From Candidatus Uhrbacteria bacterium (GTDB lineage: Bacteria > Patescibacteriota > Patescibacteriia > 2-12-FULL-60-25), in NCBI GenBank assembly GCA_016203535.1, contig JACQMO010000012.1, forward strand, positions 1-32,208: 32,208 nt of DNA, written 5' to 3'. Below, piece by piece: positions 16,650-25,371 of the stretch; the first letter of the stretch is position 1, and each line of letters opens with the position of its first letter. The notes beneath the pieces were generated by a model. It did no database searches and was not told the DNA's origin. It worked only from the letters and a program-made list of their open reading frames with translations. The position numbers and the translations under genes were made by a program.

Positions 16650-18182
16650 TTAGGAGAACAGTTTCCGCCATTCGGCGATGGCGGATTTTACAGACGCCTC
16701 CGTCTCGGGGGTCAGCGCGCCTGCCGCGAGCGCCGTCAGGACGTCCGGTTTGGAATCCCGAAGGGACCTCCGGAACCCGTCTTCCCACGCCTTGATCCGT
16801 TCAACCGGAACGTCATCCAGATGTCCGCGCGTCACGGCGTACAACACCGCAACCTGTTCTTCCATGGCCATCGGCTGATACTGTCCTTGTTTGAGGATTT
16901 CAACGGTCCGCCGTCCCCGTTCGAGTTGTTTGCGCGTGGCATCATCAAGGTCCGTGGCGAATTGCGCGAACGCTTCGAGCTCTCGGAACTGCGCCAGGTC
17001 GAGGCGGAGCTGCCCCGCCACCTTTTTCATCGACTTCGTCTGCGCGGCGCCCCCGACGCGGGACACGGAAAGCCCCACGTTCACGGCCGGTCGGATGCCC
17101 TTGTAAAACAGGTCGCTTTCCAGATAAATCTGGCCGTCTGTGATCGAAATGACGTTCGTCGGAATGTACGCCGAGACGTCCCCGGCCTGCGTCTCGATGA
17201 TCGGGAGCGCAGTGATCGAACCCCCGCCCGACTCCGCATTCCGCCGGCACGCGCGTTCAAGCAGGCGCGAATGGGCGTAAAAAATGTCTCCGGGGTAGGC
17301 CTCGCGTCCAGGCGGGCGGCGGAGGAGCAGCGAAATCTCGCGGTAGGACCACGCGTGCTTTGAGAGGTCGTCGTACACGATCAGGACGTCCTTCCCGTGG
17401 TCCATGAAAAATTCCGCGATCGCGCATCCCGCGTACGGAGCGAGGTATTGGAGCGCCGCCGGCATCGATGCGCCGGCCAGCACGACTGTCGTGTATGCCA
17501 TGGCCCCCTGCTCATGGAGTCTGGACACGATTTTCGCGACTTTGGATTCCTTCTGTCCGATCGCGACGTAGATGCAGACGACGTCCTTCCCCTGTTGGTT
17601 CAGGATGGTATCGATGGCCACCGCGGTTTTCCCGACCTGGCGGTCTCCGATGATGAGTTCGCGCTGTCCCCGTCCGATGGGGATCATCGCGTCGACCGCC
17701 TTGATGCCGGTCATGAGTGGGACGCTGACCTGTTCACGTTTCATGACGCCCGGGGCGATCCGTTCGATCGGGTAGTTCGTGTCGGACGGAATGACTCCCT
17801 TGCCATCCATCGGGGCGCCGAGCGGCGAAACGACCCGACCGAGGACCTGTTCCGAAACGGGGACGGACAGGATCCGTCCGGTCGCTTCGACCGTCTGGCC
17901 GGCGATGATTCCCCGCGTATCCCCGAGGACCACCGCGCCGATCCGGTCCTGTTCCAGGTTGAGCGCCAGGCCGAACGTCCCGTTTTCAAATCGGAGCATT
18001 TCCATCGCCCGCGCGTGCGACAAACCGCTCACGGAAACGATCCCGTCCCCGACGTCGCGGATCGCCCCGATCTGGGTCTTCAGGAGCGAAGGATCGAACG
18101 ATTCGATCTGCCGACGCAAGAGATCCGTGATCTCGGCGGCGGAAGTAGCATGTGCAGCGGTCGTTTTTTTCGGTTTGGTCAT
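16650..18182 (-). CDS. atpA: ATP synthase F1 alpha subunit
   Basis: Non-catalytic nucleotide-binding subunit of F1. The 510-aa protein has the N-terminal beta barrel ([19 protein letters not shown]), Walker A GDRQVGKT (179-186), Walker [20 protein letters not shown], the [21 protein letters not shown] segment and the arginine-finger region [18 protein letters not shown]. The C-terminal helical domain follows. Residues 1-15 are a Lys/Thr/Ala-rich extra leader. It starts 6 nt after atpH with no Shine-Dalgarno. Confidence 0.98.
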   Translation of the reverse strand: MTKPKKTTAAHATSAAEITDLLRRQIESFDPSLLKTQIGAIRDVGDGIVSVSGLSHARAMEMLRFENGTFGLALNLEQDRIGAVVLGDTRGIIAGQTVEATGRILSVPVSEQVLGRVVSPLGAPMDGKGVIPSDTNYPIERIAPGVMKREQVSVPLMTGIKAVDAMIPIGRGQRELIIGDRQVGKTAVAIDTILNQQGKDVVCIYVAIGQKESKVAKIVSRLHEQGAMAYTTVVLAGASMPAALQYLAPYAGCAIAEFFMDHGKDVLIVYDDLSKHAWSYREISLLLRRPPGREAYPGDIFYAHSRLLERACRRNAESGGGSITALPIIETQAGDVSAYIPTNVISITDGQIYLESDLFYKGIRPAVNVGLSVSRVGGAAQTKSMKKVAGQLRLDLAQFRELEAFAQFATDLDDATRKQLERGRRTVEILKQGQYQPMAMEEQVAVLYAVTRGHLDDVPVERIKAWEDGFRRSLRDSKPDVLTALAAGALTPETEASVKSAIAEWRKLFS

Positions 18183-18188
18183 ACGGGA

Positions 18189-18728
18189 TTACGTCTGTAA
18201 TGACTGTTGGAACCGGTTGATGCAGCCGGTCAGGCTGCCATCGAACCGGACGTCGCCCACCTCGAGAATGATTCCTGCAGACAGGTTCGGACGGACGGTT
18301 TCCTCAAGGTCGACGGACGGTCCGAATGCCGTCTGTACGGTCGCCTCAAGCGATTCCCGGTGATCCATGGAAAGCGTATCCGCACTCTCGACACGCACGT
18401 GCCGGTACGTCCCACGTTCCGTCGCGACGCCCCGTATGCGGTCAACAAACAGGGCGGACGAGGCGAGCAGCCGATGATCGAGAAGCATGGAAAAGGCATT
18501 CAACACGAACGGATGGATCGACCCGTCCAGCGACGAACGCAGCAGCGCCTGACGCCGTTCGGTTGGCAGGGAGGGATGTTCAAGGGCGTGGCGCAGCTCC
18601 GGATGTCCTGCGAACGCCGCGGCGACGGCGCGGCAATCGGAGATGACGCGGGGGAGATTCGATTCCTCTTCCGCTCGCGCCACAAGCGCCCGGGCAAGTC
18701 CGTCGATCACGTGGAGAGAACGTTTCAT
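18189..18728 (-). CDS. atpH: ATP synthase F1 delta subunit
   Basis: Peripheral-stalk cap that ties subunit b to the F1 head. The 179-aa protein has an all-helical N-terminal domain (about 1-105). A C-terminal part follows with VRVESADTLSMDHRESLEATV and the family-typical IRPNLSAGIILEVGDVRFDGSLTGCINR-like end. Length is normal. The start overlaps the atpF stop by 4 nt (ATGA). Confidence 0.92.
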   Translation of the reverse strand: MKRSLHVIDGLARALVARAEEESNLPRVISDCRAVAAAFAGHPELRHALEHPSLPTERRQALLRSSLDGSIHPFVLNAFSMLLDHRLLASSALFVDRIRGVATERGTYRHVRVESADTLSMDHRESLEATVQTAFGPSVDLEETVRPNLSAGIILEVGDVRFDGSLTGCINRFQQSLQT

Positions 18729-19240
18729 AGCTCGCCGGACCGCTTCAGGTCGTCGATCCCTTTTTTCACGATCCGGTCGCGCACGTCCGGCTCGATCCCC
18801 GAGAGAATTTTTCGGACGCCGCCCGCGATGAGATCCGCGGCGTCCGTTTTGATGGATGCCATGACGCTCTGACGTTCGCGTGAAAGCTGATCCGTCTGCT
18901 CGTCCCTCAACCGTCCGATCTCCCGCTTCGCCGCTTCGATCCGTTCCTTCGAGGCCGCTTCCGCGCGCGCATGCGCATGTTCGAGGATGAGCTGCGCCTC
19001 GGCATTGGCTCGCTGGAGGGCCTGTTCCTTCTCTTCCTCCATTTCACGCATCATCCTCGCGGCATCCTCGGAAAACACGAGACCCTCGCGGATTTTCTTC
19101 TCCCGCTCCTCCATCTTGGCGAGCAGAGGTTTGTACGCCCATTTCCACAACGCCAACACGAGAATTGAAAAATTCACGAGCTGCGCGATGAACAGCTTTG
19201 CGTCAATGCCGAGGGTCCCCAAAAGACCGGGAGATTCCAT
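18725..19240 (-). CDS. atpF: ATP synthase Fo subunit b
   Basis: Peripheral-stalk subunit. The 171-aa protein has a single N-terminal membrane helix (about 15-35, FIAQLVNFSILVLALWKW) followed by the KPLLAKMEEREKKIREGL motif, then a long charged coiled coil to the C-terminus. Length is typical for b. It is separated from atpE by 35 nt that are filled by heptamer repeats. No Shine-Dalgarno is visible before the ATG at 19240. Confidence 0.95.
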   Translation of the reverse strand: MESPGLLGTLGIDAKLFIAQLVNFSILVLALWKWAYKPLLAKMEEREKKIREGLVFSEDAARMMREMEEEKEQALQRANAEAQLILEHAHARAEAASKERIEAAKREIGRLRDEQTDQLSRERQSVMASIKTDAADLIAGGVRKILSGIEPDVRDRIVKKGIDDLKRSGEL

Positions 19241-19245
19241 AGAGG

Positions 19246-19280
19246 CGTGAAACGTGAGCGGTAAGCCGTGAATCGTTAGA
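19246..19280. repeat. Degenerate heptamer run between atpF and atpE
   Basis: Five consecutive 7-mers read CGTGAAA, CGTGAGC, GGTAAGC, CGTGAAT, CGTTAGA on the plus strand. The run fills nearly the whole gap and reaches into the last codons and stop of atpE (stop at 19276-19278). Same family as 1995-2029. Confidence 0.65.
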
Positions 19281-19494
19281 GCGTAAAGACGACGACGAGC
19301 GCGTAAATGGCGATGGCTTCCGCGAACGCGGCGCCGAGGAGCATCGGAACGAACAGCTTCCCGGCGGATTCCGGGTTGCGGCCGATGGATTCCATCGCCT
19401 TGGAAACGATTTTTCCGACAGCAAATGCCGGAGCGGCGCCGCCGATCGCGATCGTCGACCCCTTAATGATGAGCTTGATCACCTCTGGTTCCAT
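19276..19494 (-). CDS. atpE: ATP synthase Fo subunit c
   Basis: Forms the rotating ion-carrying ring in the membrane. The 72-aa protein is two membrane helices joined by the polar loop RNP (39-41, usually RQP). The ion-binding carboxylate is E59 in GAAFAEAIAIY. The residue after E59 is Ala and no Gln is present at the matching point of helix 1, so the sodium-binding pattern is missing and proton use is inferred. The frame opens at 19557; the ATG at 19494 (MEPEVIKLI) fits the family length. It starts 65 nt after atpB with no Shine-Dalgarno in that gap. Confidence 0.95.
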   Translation of the reverse strand: MEPEVIKLIIKGSTIAIGGAAPAFAVGKIVSKAMESIGRNPESAGKLFVPMLLGAAFAEAIAIYALVVVFTL

Positions 19495-19559
19495 AGTGGA
19501 ATCGCTTACGAATGAGTGCGGTGGATCGTCTGCGTCGCAGGCGGTCCCCCGTCCCATCC

Positions 19560-20393
19560 CTAATGCGCGGCCGCGGCCTTCGGGGAGGGCGCGTGTTCTT
19601 CGTCTCCGTGCGGCGCGGACGTCGCCACCGTCAGATAGACGAGCGTCAGCAGCGCAAATACTGTCGCCTGGACGATCCCCACGATCAGCTCAAGCGCCAT
19701 GAACGGAAGCGGAACGGCGAACGAAACAAGTCCGGAAATCACGGTGATGAGCACTTCCCCGGCGAAAATATTCCCAAACAGACGAAGCGACAGGGATATG
19801 ACCTTTGCGACTTCGGAGAAGAGCTCGATCAGCCCCACGATGAATTCGACCAGCGCGGTCAGGATGGCGATCGGTTTGAGAGACACGACGGCCTTCCAGA
19901 CCGTTCCGAGCTGGATGAACCTGTTCCAATGCACGAAAAATCCCAACGTCACGACGCCGAAGGCATGCGACGCAAGGACGGACACGAGCGCCATGGCGAG
20001 CGTGAGGTTCAGGTCGCTCCCCGCCGGTCGGAAGATGGGAATGAGCTCTACCTGCCCTTCATGCATCAGCCATCGTCCGATGGAGCCGGTGCCCGGGAGC
20101 AGCCCCATCCAGTTGGAGACGAGGATGAAGAGGAACAGCGTGGCGACGAGCGGCAGGAATCGTTTTGATTTTTCGCGGTCCGCGGTGACCTGGTCAAAAA
20201 ATCCGAGAAGGAATTCGATGACGGACTCTGCGGCGTTCTGGAGCGTTCCGGGGACGAGCGTGATCCGTCGTTTCAGGACGAGGGCGGCGATCAAAAAACC
20301 GGCGACGGCAATGGTGGAATTGACGTAGGCGTTCGTCACCGGGAACGATCCGATGTGGAACAGGGGTTCGGCGGCGAGCGGAGGGATGGTCAT
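19560..20393 (-). CDS. atpB: ATP synthase Fo subunit a
   Basis: Stator subunit with the two ion half-channels. The 277-aa protein has five to six membrane helices and the essential arginine R204 in ISLSLRLFGNIFAGE. The conserved last helix pattern ELIVGIVQATVFALLTLVYL follows, as does an Asn/Trp-rich periplasmic loop (SNWMGLLPGTGSIG). The His/Pro-rich tail is short. The start overlaps the atpZ stop by 4 nt (ATGA). Confidence 0.96.
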   Translation of the reverse strand: MTIPPLAAEPLFHIGSFPVTNAYVNSTIAVAGFLIAALVLKRRITLVPGTLQNAAESVIEFLLGFFDQVTADREKSKRFLPLVATLFLFILVSNWMGLLPGTGSIGRWLMHEGQVELIPIFRPAGSDLNLTLAMALVSVLASHAFGVVTLGFFVHWNRFIQLGTVWKAVVSLKPIAILTALVEFIVGLIELFSEVAKVISLSLRLFGNIFAGEVLITVISGLVSFAVPLPFMALELIVGIVQATVFALLTLVYLTVATSAPHGDEEHAPSPKAAAAH

Positions 20394-20632
20394 GAGGAGA
20401 GTCGTTTCGCGATGTCCTTTCCTTTGCGGACGATGACGACGCTGACGATGCCGAGCGCGGCGATCAGTCCGAGGATGATGAACAGGGGTTTTGTGCCGAA
20501 TCTCGCATCAAGCCATCGGCCCAGAAGCGCGAAAAGGACGGTCGGCAGCGCGATCGCGATGATCAGGTCCCACGTGAACGCGACGGCCTGCCACGGAGCT
20601 ATGTCCGGTTCCTTTGGCTTCGGTTTATCCAT
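20390..20632 (-). CDS. atpZ: AtpZ/AtpI-type ATP synthase accessory membrane protein
   Basis: An 80-aa protein with two membrane helices (about 18-38 and 47-67) joined by a loop with GRWLDARFGTKP, the typical AtpZ/subunit I hairpin. Relatives help c-ring assembly or move magnesium/calcium. Its place as first gene of the atp row, with a 4-nt overlap into atpB, is the usual one. A promoter ends 15 nt before the ATG. Confidence 0.85.
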   Translation of the reverse strand: MDKPKPKEPDIAPWQAVAFTWDLIIAIALPTVLFALLGRWLDARFGTKPLFIILGLIAALGIVSVVIVRKGKDIAKRLSS

Positions 20633-20647
20633 AAAAAAGACGCCAAG

Positions 20648-20676
20648 AGCTTATCGGCCTTCGACGAACGTGTCAA
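20648..20676 (-). promoter_or_regulatory. Candidate promoter of the ATP synthase operon
   Basis: On the minus strand a perfect -35 TTGACA (20676-20671), a 17-nt spacer and TAAGCT (20653-20648), 15 nt before the atpZ ATG. The expected leader is only about 9 nt and has no Shine-Dalgarno. It lies between the tatD stop and atpZ. Confidence 0.5.
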
Positions 20677-20681
20677 TGGAA

Positions 20682-21515
20682 TCAAAAAACCATCCGAAAG
20701 AGACGAATGGCGTTTTCCGTCGTCGCTCGTTTGATCTCGTCCGTTTCAACGCCACGGATCCCCGCGATGGCGTCGGCCACGTACGCAACGAACGTCGGTT
20801 CGTTCCTCTTTCCCCGATGCGGGACCGGGGCGAGCCATGGGGCGTCGGTTTCAACGAGCAAGCGGTCAAGCGGCATGCGTTTGAGCACCTGGTGGATCGG
20901 CGATTCTCCGATGTCCGATTTCCTGGGAGGGAACGTGATGATGCCGGTGAAGGACATATGAAGTCCGAGATCGAGGAGCGGCGATGCGTGATCCCAATTT
21001 CCGGAAAAGCAGTGAACGACGCCGCGAACCGGAGGTCGGTCGCGCAGGATTTCCGCGAGCCGTTCGAACGCATCGCGGCAATGGATGACAACCGGAAGGT
21101 CCATGTCGCGCGCGAGCGAAAGGTGTTCGAGAAACGCGCGTTCTTGTGCGGCCTCCGCCTCTTTCCGGTCGAGGGATTCATCGATGCGAAAGAAATCTAA
21201 CCCGGTTTCACCAATTGCGACGACGCGTTTGGATGAACGGGCGAGTGTTTCGATATCCTCGATGCGGTACTCTCCCACCGCGCCTTCGGACGGGTCGCGG
21301 TACGCGCTTGTGAGATGCTCCGGGTGATGACCGACCGTCGCCCATACGTCCGGATGCTGTTCCGCAAGCGCGACGGCGGCGCGGCTCGTTTCAGTCCCCG
21401 TCCCGACGGCGATGGCCCAAATCCCGTTTTCCCGCATGCGTCCCAGCACCTCCCCGCGGTCGGGGTCGAACGGATGCATCTGGAGATGGCAGTGGCTGTC
21501 GATGAGACGCGGCAT
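20682..21515 (-). CDS. tatD: TatD family metal-dependent hydrolase
   Basis: Amidohydrolase-fold DNase/3'-exonuclease involved in DNA repair or D-aminoacyl-tRNA clearance in relatives. The 277-aa protein shows IDSHCHLQ (H8, H10), the metal-bridging Glu in AIGETGLDFF, VVIHCRDAF, VHCFSGNW and the catalytic Asp in LVETDAPWLAPVP, all in the family order. The frame is open upstream in antisense of cvpA; the ATG at 21515, 2 nt after the cvpA stop, gives the standard N-terminus MPRLIDSHCH. Confidence 0.95.
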   Translation of the reverse strand: MPRLIDSHCHLQMHPFDPDRGEVLGRMRENGIWAIAVGTGTETSRAAVALAEQHPDVWATVGHHPEHLTSAYRDPSEGAVGEYRIEDIETLARSSKRVVAIGETGLDFFRIDESLDRKEAEAAQERAFLEHLSLARDMDLPVVIHCRDAFERLAEILRDRPPVRGVVHCFSGNWDHASPLLDLGLHMSFTGIITFPPRKSDIGESPIHQVLKRMPLDRLLVETDAPWLAPVPHRGKRNEPTFVAYVADAIAGIRGVETDEIKRATTENAIRLFRMVF

Positions 21516-21517
21516 GG

Positions 21518-22000
21518 TCACATGACGAACCGGAGCAGCGTTTCGAATCCCGTCAGGAACAGTCTCGCGAGCGGTGATTGCTGGATTAACGCGACGACCG
21601 CGGGAAACGTCTGATAGGTCGAGATCGCCCAGAGGACCCCGCCGATCATGAGAACGCCTTCCACGATCCCGAGGACCCCGCCGAGGAGTTTGTTCACGGT
21701 CTTGATGAACGGCAGGAACGTGACGATGCGGAGCGCGGCGTCTACGAGATGGAAGACGATTCCCACGACGCGGCTGGCGACGCCGAACACGACGACGAAG
21801 GCGATAAACCTCGCCCAGCCCATCGGCAGCGCGATGGCGAGTACGCCGGAGATCCATGACGACCAGCTCCGCGCGGCGATGAACCCGATCACGGCTCCGA
21901 CGAGCCGGCCGAACGTTTGGATCAGTCCGTCCTTAAACCCAAGGGAGATGAACCCGACGAGGAATAGAACCAGCAGGATGTTCAGGACGGTCAATCCCAT
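21518..22000 (-). CDS. CvpA family membrane protein
   Basis: A 160-aa protein with four predicted membrane helices (about 3-23, 25-46, 58-82 and 105-125). The pattern VLFLVGFISLGFKDGLIQTFGRLVG and the later FLPFIKTVNKLLGGVLGIVEG-type segment with Gly-rich helix is typical of CvpA, a family linked to colicin V production and envelope stress whose exact job is unknown. The frame opens earlier, inside metG; the ATG at 22000 is chosen for family fit and because TATACT lies 9 nt before it. tatD follows after 2 nt. Confidence 0.85.
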   Translation of the reverse strand: MGLTVLNILLVLFLVGFISLGFKDGLIQTFGRLVGAVIGFIAARSWSSWISGVLAIALPMGWARFIAFVVVFGVASRVVGIVFHLVDAALRIVTFLPFIKTVNKLLGGVLGIVEGVLMIGGVLWAISTYQTFPAVVALIQQSPLARLFLTGFETLLRFVM

Positions 22001-22009
22001 ATCATGACG

Positions 22010-22015
22010 AGTATA
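22010..22015 (-). promoter_or_regulatory. -10 box before the cvpA-like gene
   Basis: TATACT on the minus strand, 9 nt before the ATG at 22000. The -35 region (TCGTAA at 17-nt spacing) is poor. Confidence 0.35.
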
Positions 22016-22032
22016 CCGTACGGCCCGGTCGG

Positions 22033-23532
22033 TTACGACGGGAGACGCGGGAACAGGATATCGCCCTTCACGACGCGATGTCCGGCCGGAAGCATTCCCC
22101 ACGCCGTCGCCTCCGGGATGCGGACGCTCCCGGGATCAACGGACAGCTGACGGAGGATCTGTTCCGCCGTGGCGGGAACGAGCGGGAGAAGCGCGATTCC
22201 GACATGCCGAAGCGCTTCGGCAAGCTGCGCCATGAACGGCCCCACATCCGCGCCATCTTTCGCTTTTTTGAACGGCGCTTCCACGTCGATCGCCTGGTTC
22301 ATCGAAGCGACGTACCGTTCAAGCGCACGGACCGTTTCGTCAAACCGGTAGGAATCGAGCGCGTCCGTGTACGTTTTCCAGAACTGCGGCGTCGCGAACC
22401 GGTCGTCCGCCATCTCGGGAACCGCTCCGCCGGCAAATTTTTCGATCATGGCGGTGACGCGCGCCGCAAGGTTCCCGGTGCCGTTCACGAGTTTGGACGT
22501 GTACAGCTCCTCAAAATGCGCGGTCGAAAAATCACCGTCCTCCGACGAGGGAATCCCGCCGAGGAGGAAGTATCGAACCGCGTCCGTCCCGTATCGCGCG
22601 ACGAGGTCGTACGGATTCACGACGTTCCCCAGCGATTTCGACATTTTCTGGCCGTCCGCCGTGATGAATCCGTGGATGAAAATCTGTTTCGAGAGCGGCA
22701 GCCCCGCCGACGCGAGCATCGCCTGCCACATGGCGGATTGCTGGCGGAGGTTATCCTTTCCCGCGATCTGGACGCCCGGCCAAAACCGCTCGAAATCGCC
22801 TGGCGACGGCCATCCGAGGGTTGAAACGTAATTCACGAGCGCGTCAAACCAGACGTACATCACGTGGGCGTCGTCACCCGGAACGGGAATCCCCCATGGC
22901 ATTTTGTCCGTGAGCCGCGAAATGCTGAAATCCTGAAGCCCGTCTTCGACAAACGTCCGAATTTCATGGAATCGCCGCTTGGGCATGACGAAATCCGGGT
23001 GCGCGTCGTAGTGCGTGAGCAGCGCGCGTTGATATTTCGACCAGCGGAAGAAATAGTTTTCCTCGTCCCGCCGTTCGATCTCGAGCGACGGATGGATCGG
23101 ACAACGACCGTCCACGAGTTCCGATTCCGTCTTTTCGAGTTCGCATCCGACGCAATACTTCACGACGTACCTCGCCTTGTAGATGTCGCCGTTCGCGTCG
23201 CATCGTTTCCAGAATTCCTGCGCCGCCGTGACATGGTGCGGGTCCGTCGTCCGGATGAAGTGCGTGTAGGACAGCGCGAGCGTCTCCTTCAACCCGTGGA
23301 ATTTCGAAGCGAATTGGTCGCAGTATGCCTTCGGGTCCATTCCGGCCAGGACGGCCTGTTTCCATATTTTCAAGCCGTGCTCGTCCGTTCCGGTGTTGAA
23401 CACGACGTCTTCCCCGCGCAGCCGATGGAACCGCGCCAGGACATCCGCCTGAACGAATTCAAGCGCCGTGCCGATATGCGGTTCGGCGTTCACGTACGGG
23501 AGCGTGGTGGTGATGTAGTAGGAAGGTTTCAT
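22033..23532 (-). CDS. metG: Methionyl-tRNA synthetase
   Basis: Class I synthetase charging initiator and elongator tRNA-Met. The 499-aa protein shows the HIGH motif HIGT (19-22) and KMSKS (296-300). A knuckle with C127, C130, C144 and H147 sits in the connective domain and probably binds zinc. The anticodon-binding helical domain follows. It ends without the C-terminal tRNA-binding/dimerisation domain found in longer MetG proteins. The frame is open 64 codons further upstream, but that part is a shadow of rsmI; the ATG at 23532 gives MKPSYYITTTLPYVNAEPHI and overlaps the rsmI stop by 4 nt (ATGA). Confidence 0.97.
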   Translation of the reverse strand: MKPSYYITTTLPYVNAEPHIGTALEFVQADVLARFHRLRGEDVVFNTGTDEHGLKIWKQAVLAGMDPKAYCDQFASKFHGLKETLALSYTHFIRTTDPHHVTAAQEFWKRCDANGDIYKARYVVKYCVGCELEKTESELVDGRCPIHPSLEIERRDEENYFFRWSKYQRALLTHYDAHPDFVMPKRRFHEIRTFVEDGLQDFSISRLTDKMPWGIPVPGDDAHVMYVWFDALVNYVSTLGWPSPGDFERFWPGVQIAGKDNLRQQSAMWQAMLASAGLPLSKQIFIHGFITADGQKMSKSLGNVVNPYDLVARYGTDAVRYFLLGGIPSSEDGDFSTAHFEELYTSKLVNGTGNLAARVTAMIEKFAGGAVPEMADDRFATPQFWKTYTDALDSYRFDETVRALERYVASMNQAIDVEAPFKKAKDGADVGPFMAQLAEALRHVGIALLPLVPATAEQILRQLSVDPGSVRIPEATAWGMLPAGHRVVKGDILFPRLPS

Positions 23533-24245
23533 GCGGCAGGAGCGTACCCGTTCCCGTCGTACGAGTCGAGAGGGCGGCGATCCCCCTCGAGGGCGATGAC
23601 GTATTCGCCTTTGATCGGTTCGGAGCGAAGCAGGGAGAGCGCGGAAGCGGCCGTCCCTCGTCGGACGGATTCGAATGCTTTGGTCAGCTCCCGACCGATG
23701 ACGATGCGCCGCTCCGGCCGGCAAATCGCTGCAAGCTCCCCCATCGCCTTTTCGACGCGGTGGGGGCTTTCAAAAAATACGGAGGTCCGTTTTTCATCCG
23801 CGACCTGTTTCCAGAAGGTCGAACGCCCTTTTTTGTGAGGCGGAAATCCGTGGAAGACGTAGCAATCCCCCGAAAAACCGGACACGGAAAGGATCGACGT
23901 GACCGCGGAAGGCCCGGGAACCGGGATGACGGGAACGCCCGGGTGTAGGCCGGCGACGAGACGCGCGCCGGGATCCGAAATCCCGGGCGTTCCCGCGTCG
24001 CTTACCAACGCCATTGATGCGCCGCGAAGGATTCGTTGCGATAACGACTGAAGTTTCGCCGCGCGCGTATGTTCATGAACGCTCGTGGTCGGTGTCGCAA
24101 TCTCGAAGCGGCGCAGGAGCTTCCGCGTCACGCGGGTATCTTCGCACAGGATCAGCGCGGAGGCGCGGAGCGTCGCAATCGCGCGCGGGCTCACGTCGTC
24201 CAAATTTCCGATCGGCGTCGAAACGACGAACAGCGTTCCGGTCAT
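23529..24245 (-). CDS. rsmI: 16S rRNA (cytidine1402-2'-O)-methyltransferase
   Basis: SAM-dependent enzyme that methylates the ribose of C1402 in 16S rRNA. The 238-aa tetrapyrrole-methylase-fold protein shows LFVVSTPIGNLDDVSPRA, the EDTRVTRKLL motif, the SAM-loop MALVSDAGTPGISDPG, VPVIPVPGPSAV and the FFESPHRVEKAM segment. Length is slightly short of the common 270-290 residues, lacking a C-terminal extension. The ATG at 24245 (MTGTLFVVSTPIGN) is chosen over one 13 codons upstream. First gene of the rsmI-metG-cvpA-tatD row and divergent from the lipoprotein genes. Confidence 0.95.
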   Translation of the reverse strand: MTGTLFVVSTPIGNLDDVSPRAIATLRASALILCEDTRVTRKLLRRFEIATPTTSVHEHTRAAKLQSLSQRILRGASMALVSDAGTPGISDPGARLVAGLHPGVPVIPVPGPSAVTSILSVSGFSGDCYVFHGFPPHKKGRSTFWKQVADEKRTSVFFESPHRVEKAMGELAAICRPERRIVIGRELTKAFESVRRGTAASALSLLRSEPIKGEYVIALEGDRRPLDSYDGNGYAPAA

Positions 24246-24254
24246 GGAGATAGA

Positions 24255-24284
24255 TTGCCACAGAATCGCCGGAAGGGGTACCAT
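24255..24284 (+). promoter_or_regulatory. Candidate leaderless promoter of the lipoprotein pair
   Basis: TTGCCA (24255-24260, 5 of 6 consensus), an 18-nt spacer and TACCAT (24279-24284), ending 6 nt before the ATG at 24291. Transcription would start on or beside the A of the start codon. Confidence 0.5.
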
Positions 24285-24290
24285 AGCGTC

Positions 24291-24620
24291 ATGGCACGAA
24301 CGGCGATCGTTCTTCTGCTGTCGTCATCCGCGATCCTCGGTGTCGGCTGCCGGACGAATTGGAACTCGGCGGCCCGGGCCGGCATCCCTCGGCTCGAAAT
24401 CGAACGGCCGACGAACGGGTTGGCGACGACCTCCACGAACGCGCAGATCGCCGGTCGCTCGGATGCGACATCCGTCCGGATCGGAGAGGAATCGATCCCG
24501 ACCAACAACGGCCGGTTCGCGGCGGACGTGAATCTCGAGCCGGGAACGAACAGCATTACGATCGTGGCCGGAAACGGGTTCGCGACGACCACGCAGACGA
24601 TCGTTATCGAACGTCAATGA
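24291..24620 (+). CDS. Small lipoprotein-like protein with Ig-like domain
   Basis: A 109-aa protein with an N-terminal hydrophobic export signal (about 4-19). The cysteine in ILGVGC (C20) is lipobox-like, though Gly at -3 is not ideal. A single beta-rich domain follows: LEIERPTNG, AQIAGRSDATSVRIG, GRFAADVNLEPGTNSITIVA. The G-x-F-x-x-x-V-x-L-x-x-G-x-N-x-I pattern is typical of bacterial Ig-like repeats such as the glucodextranase domain B type. Probably a membrane-tethered surface or binding module with no visible enzyme activity. The ATG at 24291 is firm. Its stop overlaps the next gene by 4 nt (ATGA). Confidence 0.8.
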   Translation: MARTAIVLLLSSSAILGVGCRTNWNSAARAGIPRLEIERPTNGLATTSTNAQIAGRSDATSVRIGEESIPTNNGRFAADVNLEPGTNSITIVAGNGFATTTQTIVIERQ

Positions 24621-25339
24621 TACGTATGAACCTCCGCCACCTCGCTATGACGCTCGGCGTCCTCGCCGCGCTTTCGCTGGCCGGCGCGGGATGTTTCAGG
24701 AAACCCCTTCCGCCCGCTGTCCCCCCGGGCGAACCGGAACGTCCGCAGGCATGGCTTCCGCCGACCCCGAACCCCGAAACGGAAGAAGAGCGGAATGTCC
24801 GCGAGCTCCGCGAGGCGATTGAGGCATTCGCGAACGTGAAGAGTTTTCGGGCGAACATCACGATCGACCATCCCGGCGATTCGACAACCGGGGAATTGGA
24901 GGTCGTGAAACCGAACCGGTTCCGCGGAACGATGCGGCTCGCGAGCGATCCGAAGGAAACCACGGTCATCGGGGTCGAGGATTCGCTGTACGTGAAGGTC
25001 GAGGACATCTGGATCCCCATCCGGTCTCCGGCGCTCTCGGCCTCCCTGAAAGAGGCGCTTCGCTCCTCCGTCTCCGGGGATTCCGTCCTGCGCACGGAAC
25101 GCCTTCCGGACGGCACCGTCGTCCAAAAACGCCGCAACGACGCCGGAGGTTGCGAGGAATATTCCACGACGATCACGGATGAAAACGGGGCGTCGGTCGA
25201 TCTCACCGTCTGCGTCGCGAACGGTCTCCCGTCGACGCTCCTGGTCCGGAAGGACGGGACGACCGTTACGATCACCTACGCCGATTTCAATGCGCTGTTT
25301 ACGATCGAGCGGCCGACGATCCCGAAGGAATTCCGATAG
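24617..25339 (+). CDS. Lipoprotein with LolA/LppX-like beta fold
   Basis: A 240-aa protein with a hydrophobic export signal and a lipobox-like cysteine (C26 in LAGAGC). A Pro-rich spacer (27-52) and a domain of about 185 residues follow. The domain begins with a helix (RNVRELREAIEAFANVKSFRANI) and continues as alternating strands (GELEVVKPNRFRGTMRL, SLYVKVEDIWIPI, LPDGTVVQKRRND). This half-barrel pattern resembles LolA/LppX-type lipid-carrier lipoproteins. Function is inferred from fold pattern only. It overlaps the previous gene by 4 nt; a second ATG at 24626 is possible. The clpB promoter starts 2 nt after its stop, so the two lipoprotein genes form their own unit. Confidence 0.75.
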   Translation: MIRMNLRHLAMTLGVLAALSLAGAGCFRKPLPPAVPPGEPERPQAWLPPTPNPETEEERNVRELREAIEAFANVKSFRANITIDHPGDSTTGELEVVKPNRFRGTMRLASDPKETTVIGVEDSLYVKVEDIWIPIRSPALSASLKEALRSSVSGDSVLRTERLPDGTVVQKRRNDAGGCEEYSTTITDENGASVDLTVCVANGLPSTLLVRKDGTTVTITYADFNALFTIERPTIPKEFR

Positions 25340-25341
25340 AC

Positions 25342-25371
25342 TTGACCGAACCCAAATTAGCAGTCTATAGT
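25342..25371 (+). promoter_or_regulatory. clpB promoter
   Basis: TTGACC (25342-25347), an 18-nt spacer and TATAGT (25366-25371). The -10 box lies in the centre of the CIRCE-like inverted repeat, so a bound repressor would block the polymerase. The expected leader is about 13 nt, and no Shine-Dalgarno precedes the ATG at 25391. Confidence 0.7.

Noticed and set aside
16521-17363. 280-codon plus-strand frame over atpG/atpA
   Set aside because: Shadow of atpA and atpG, no motif.
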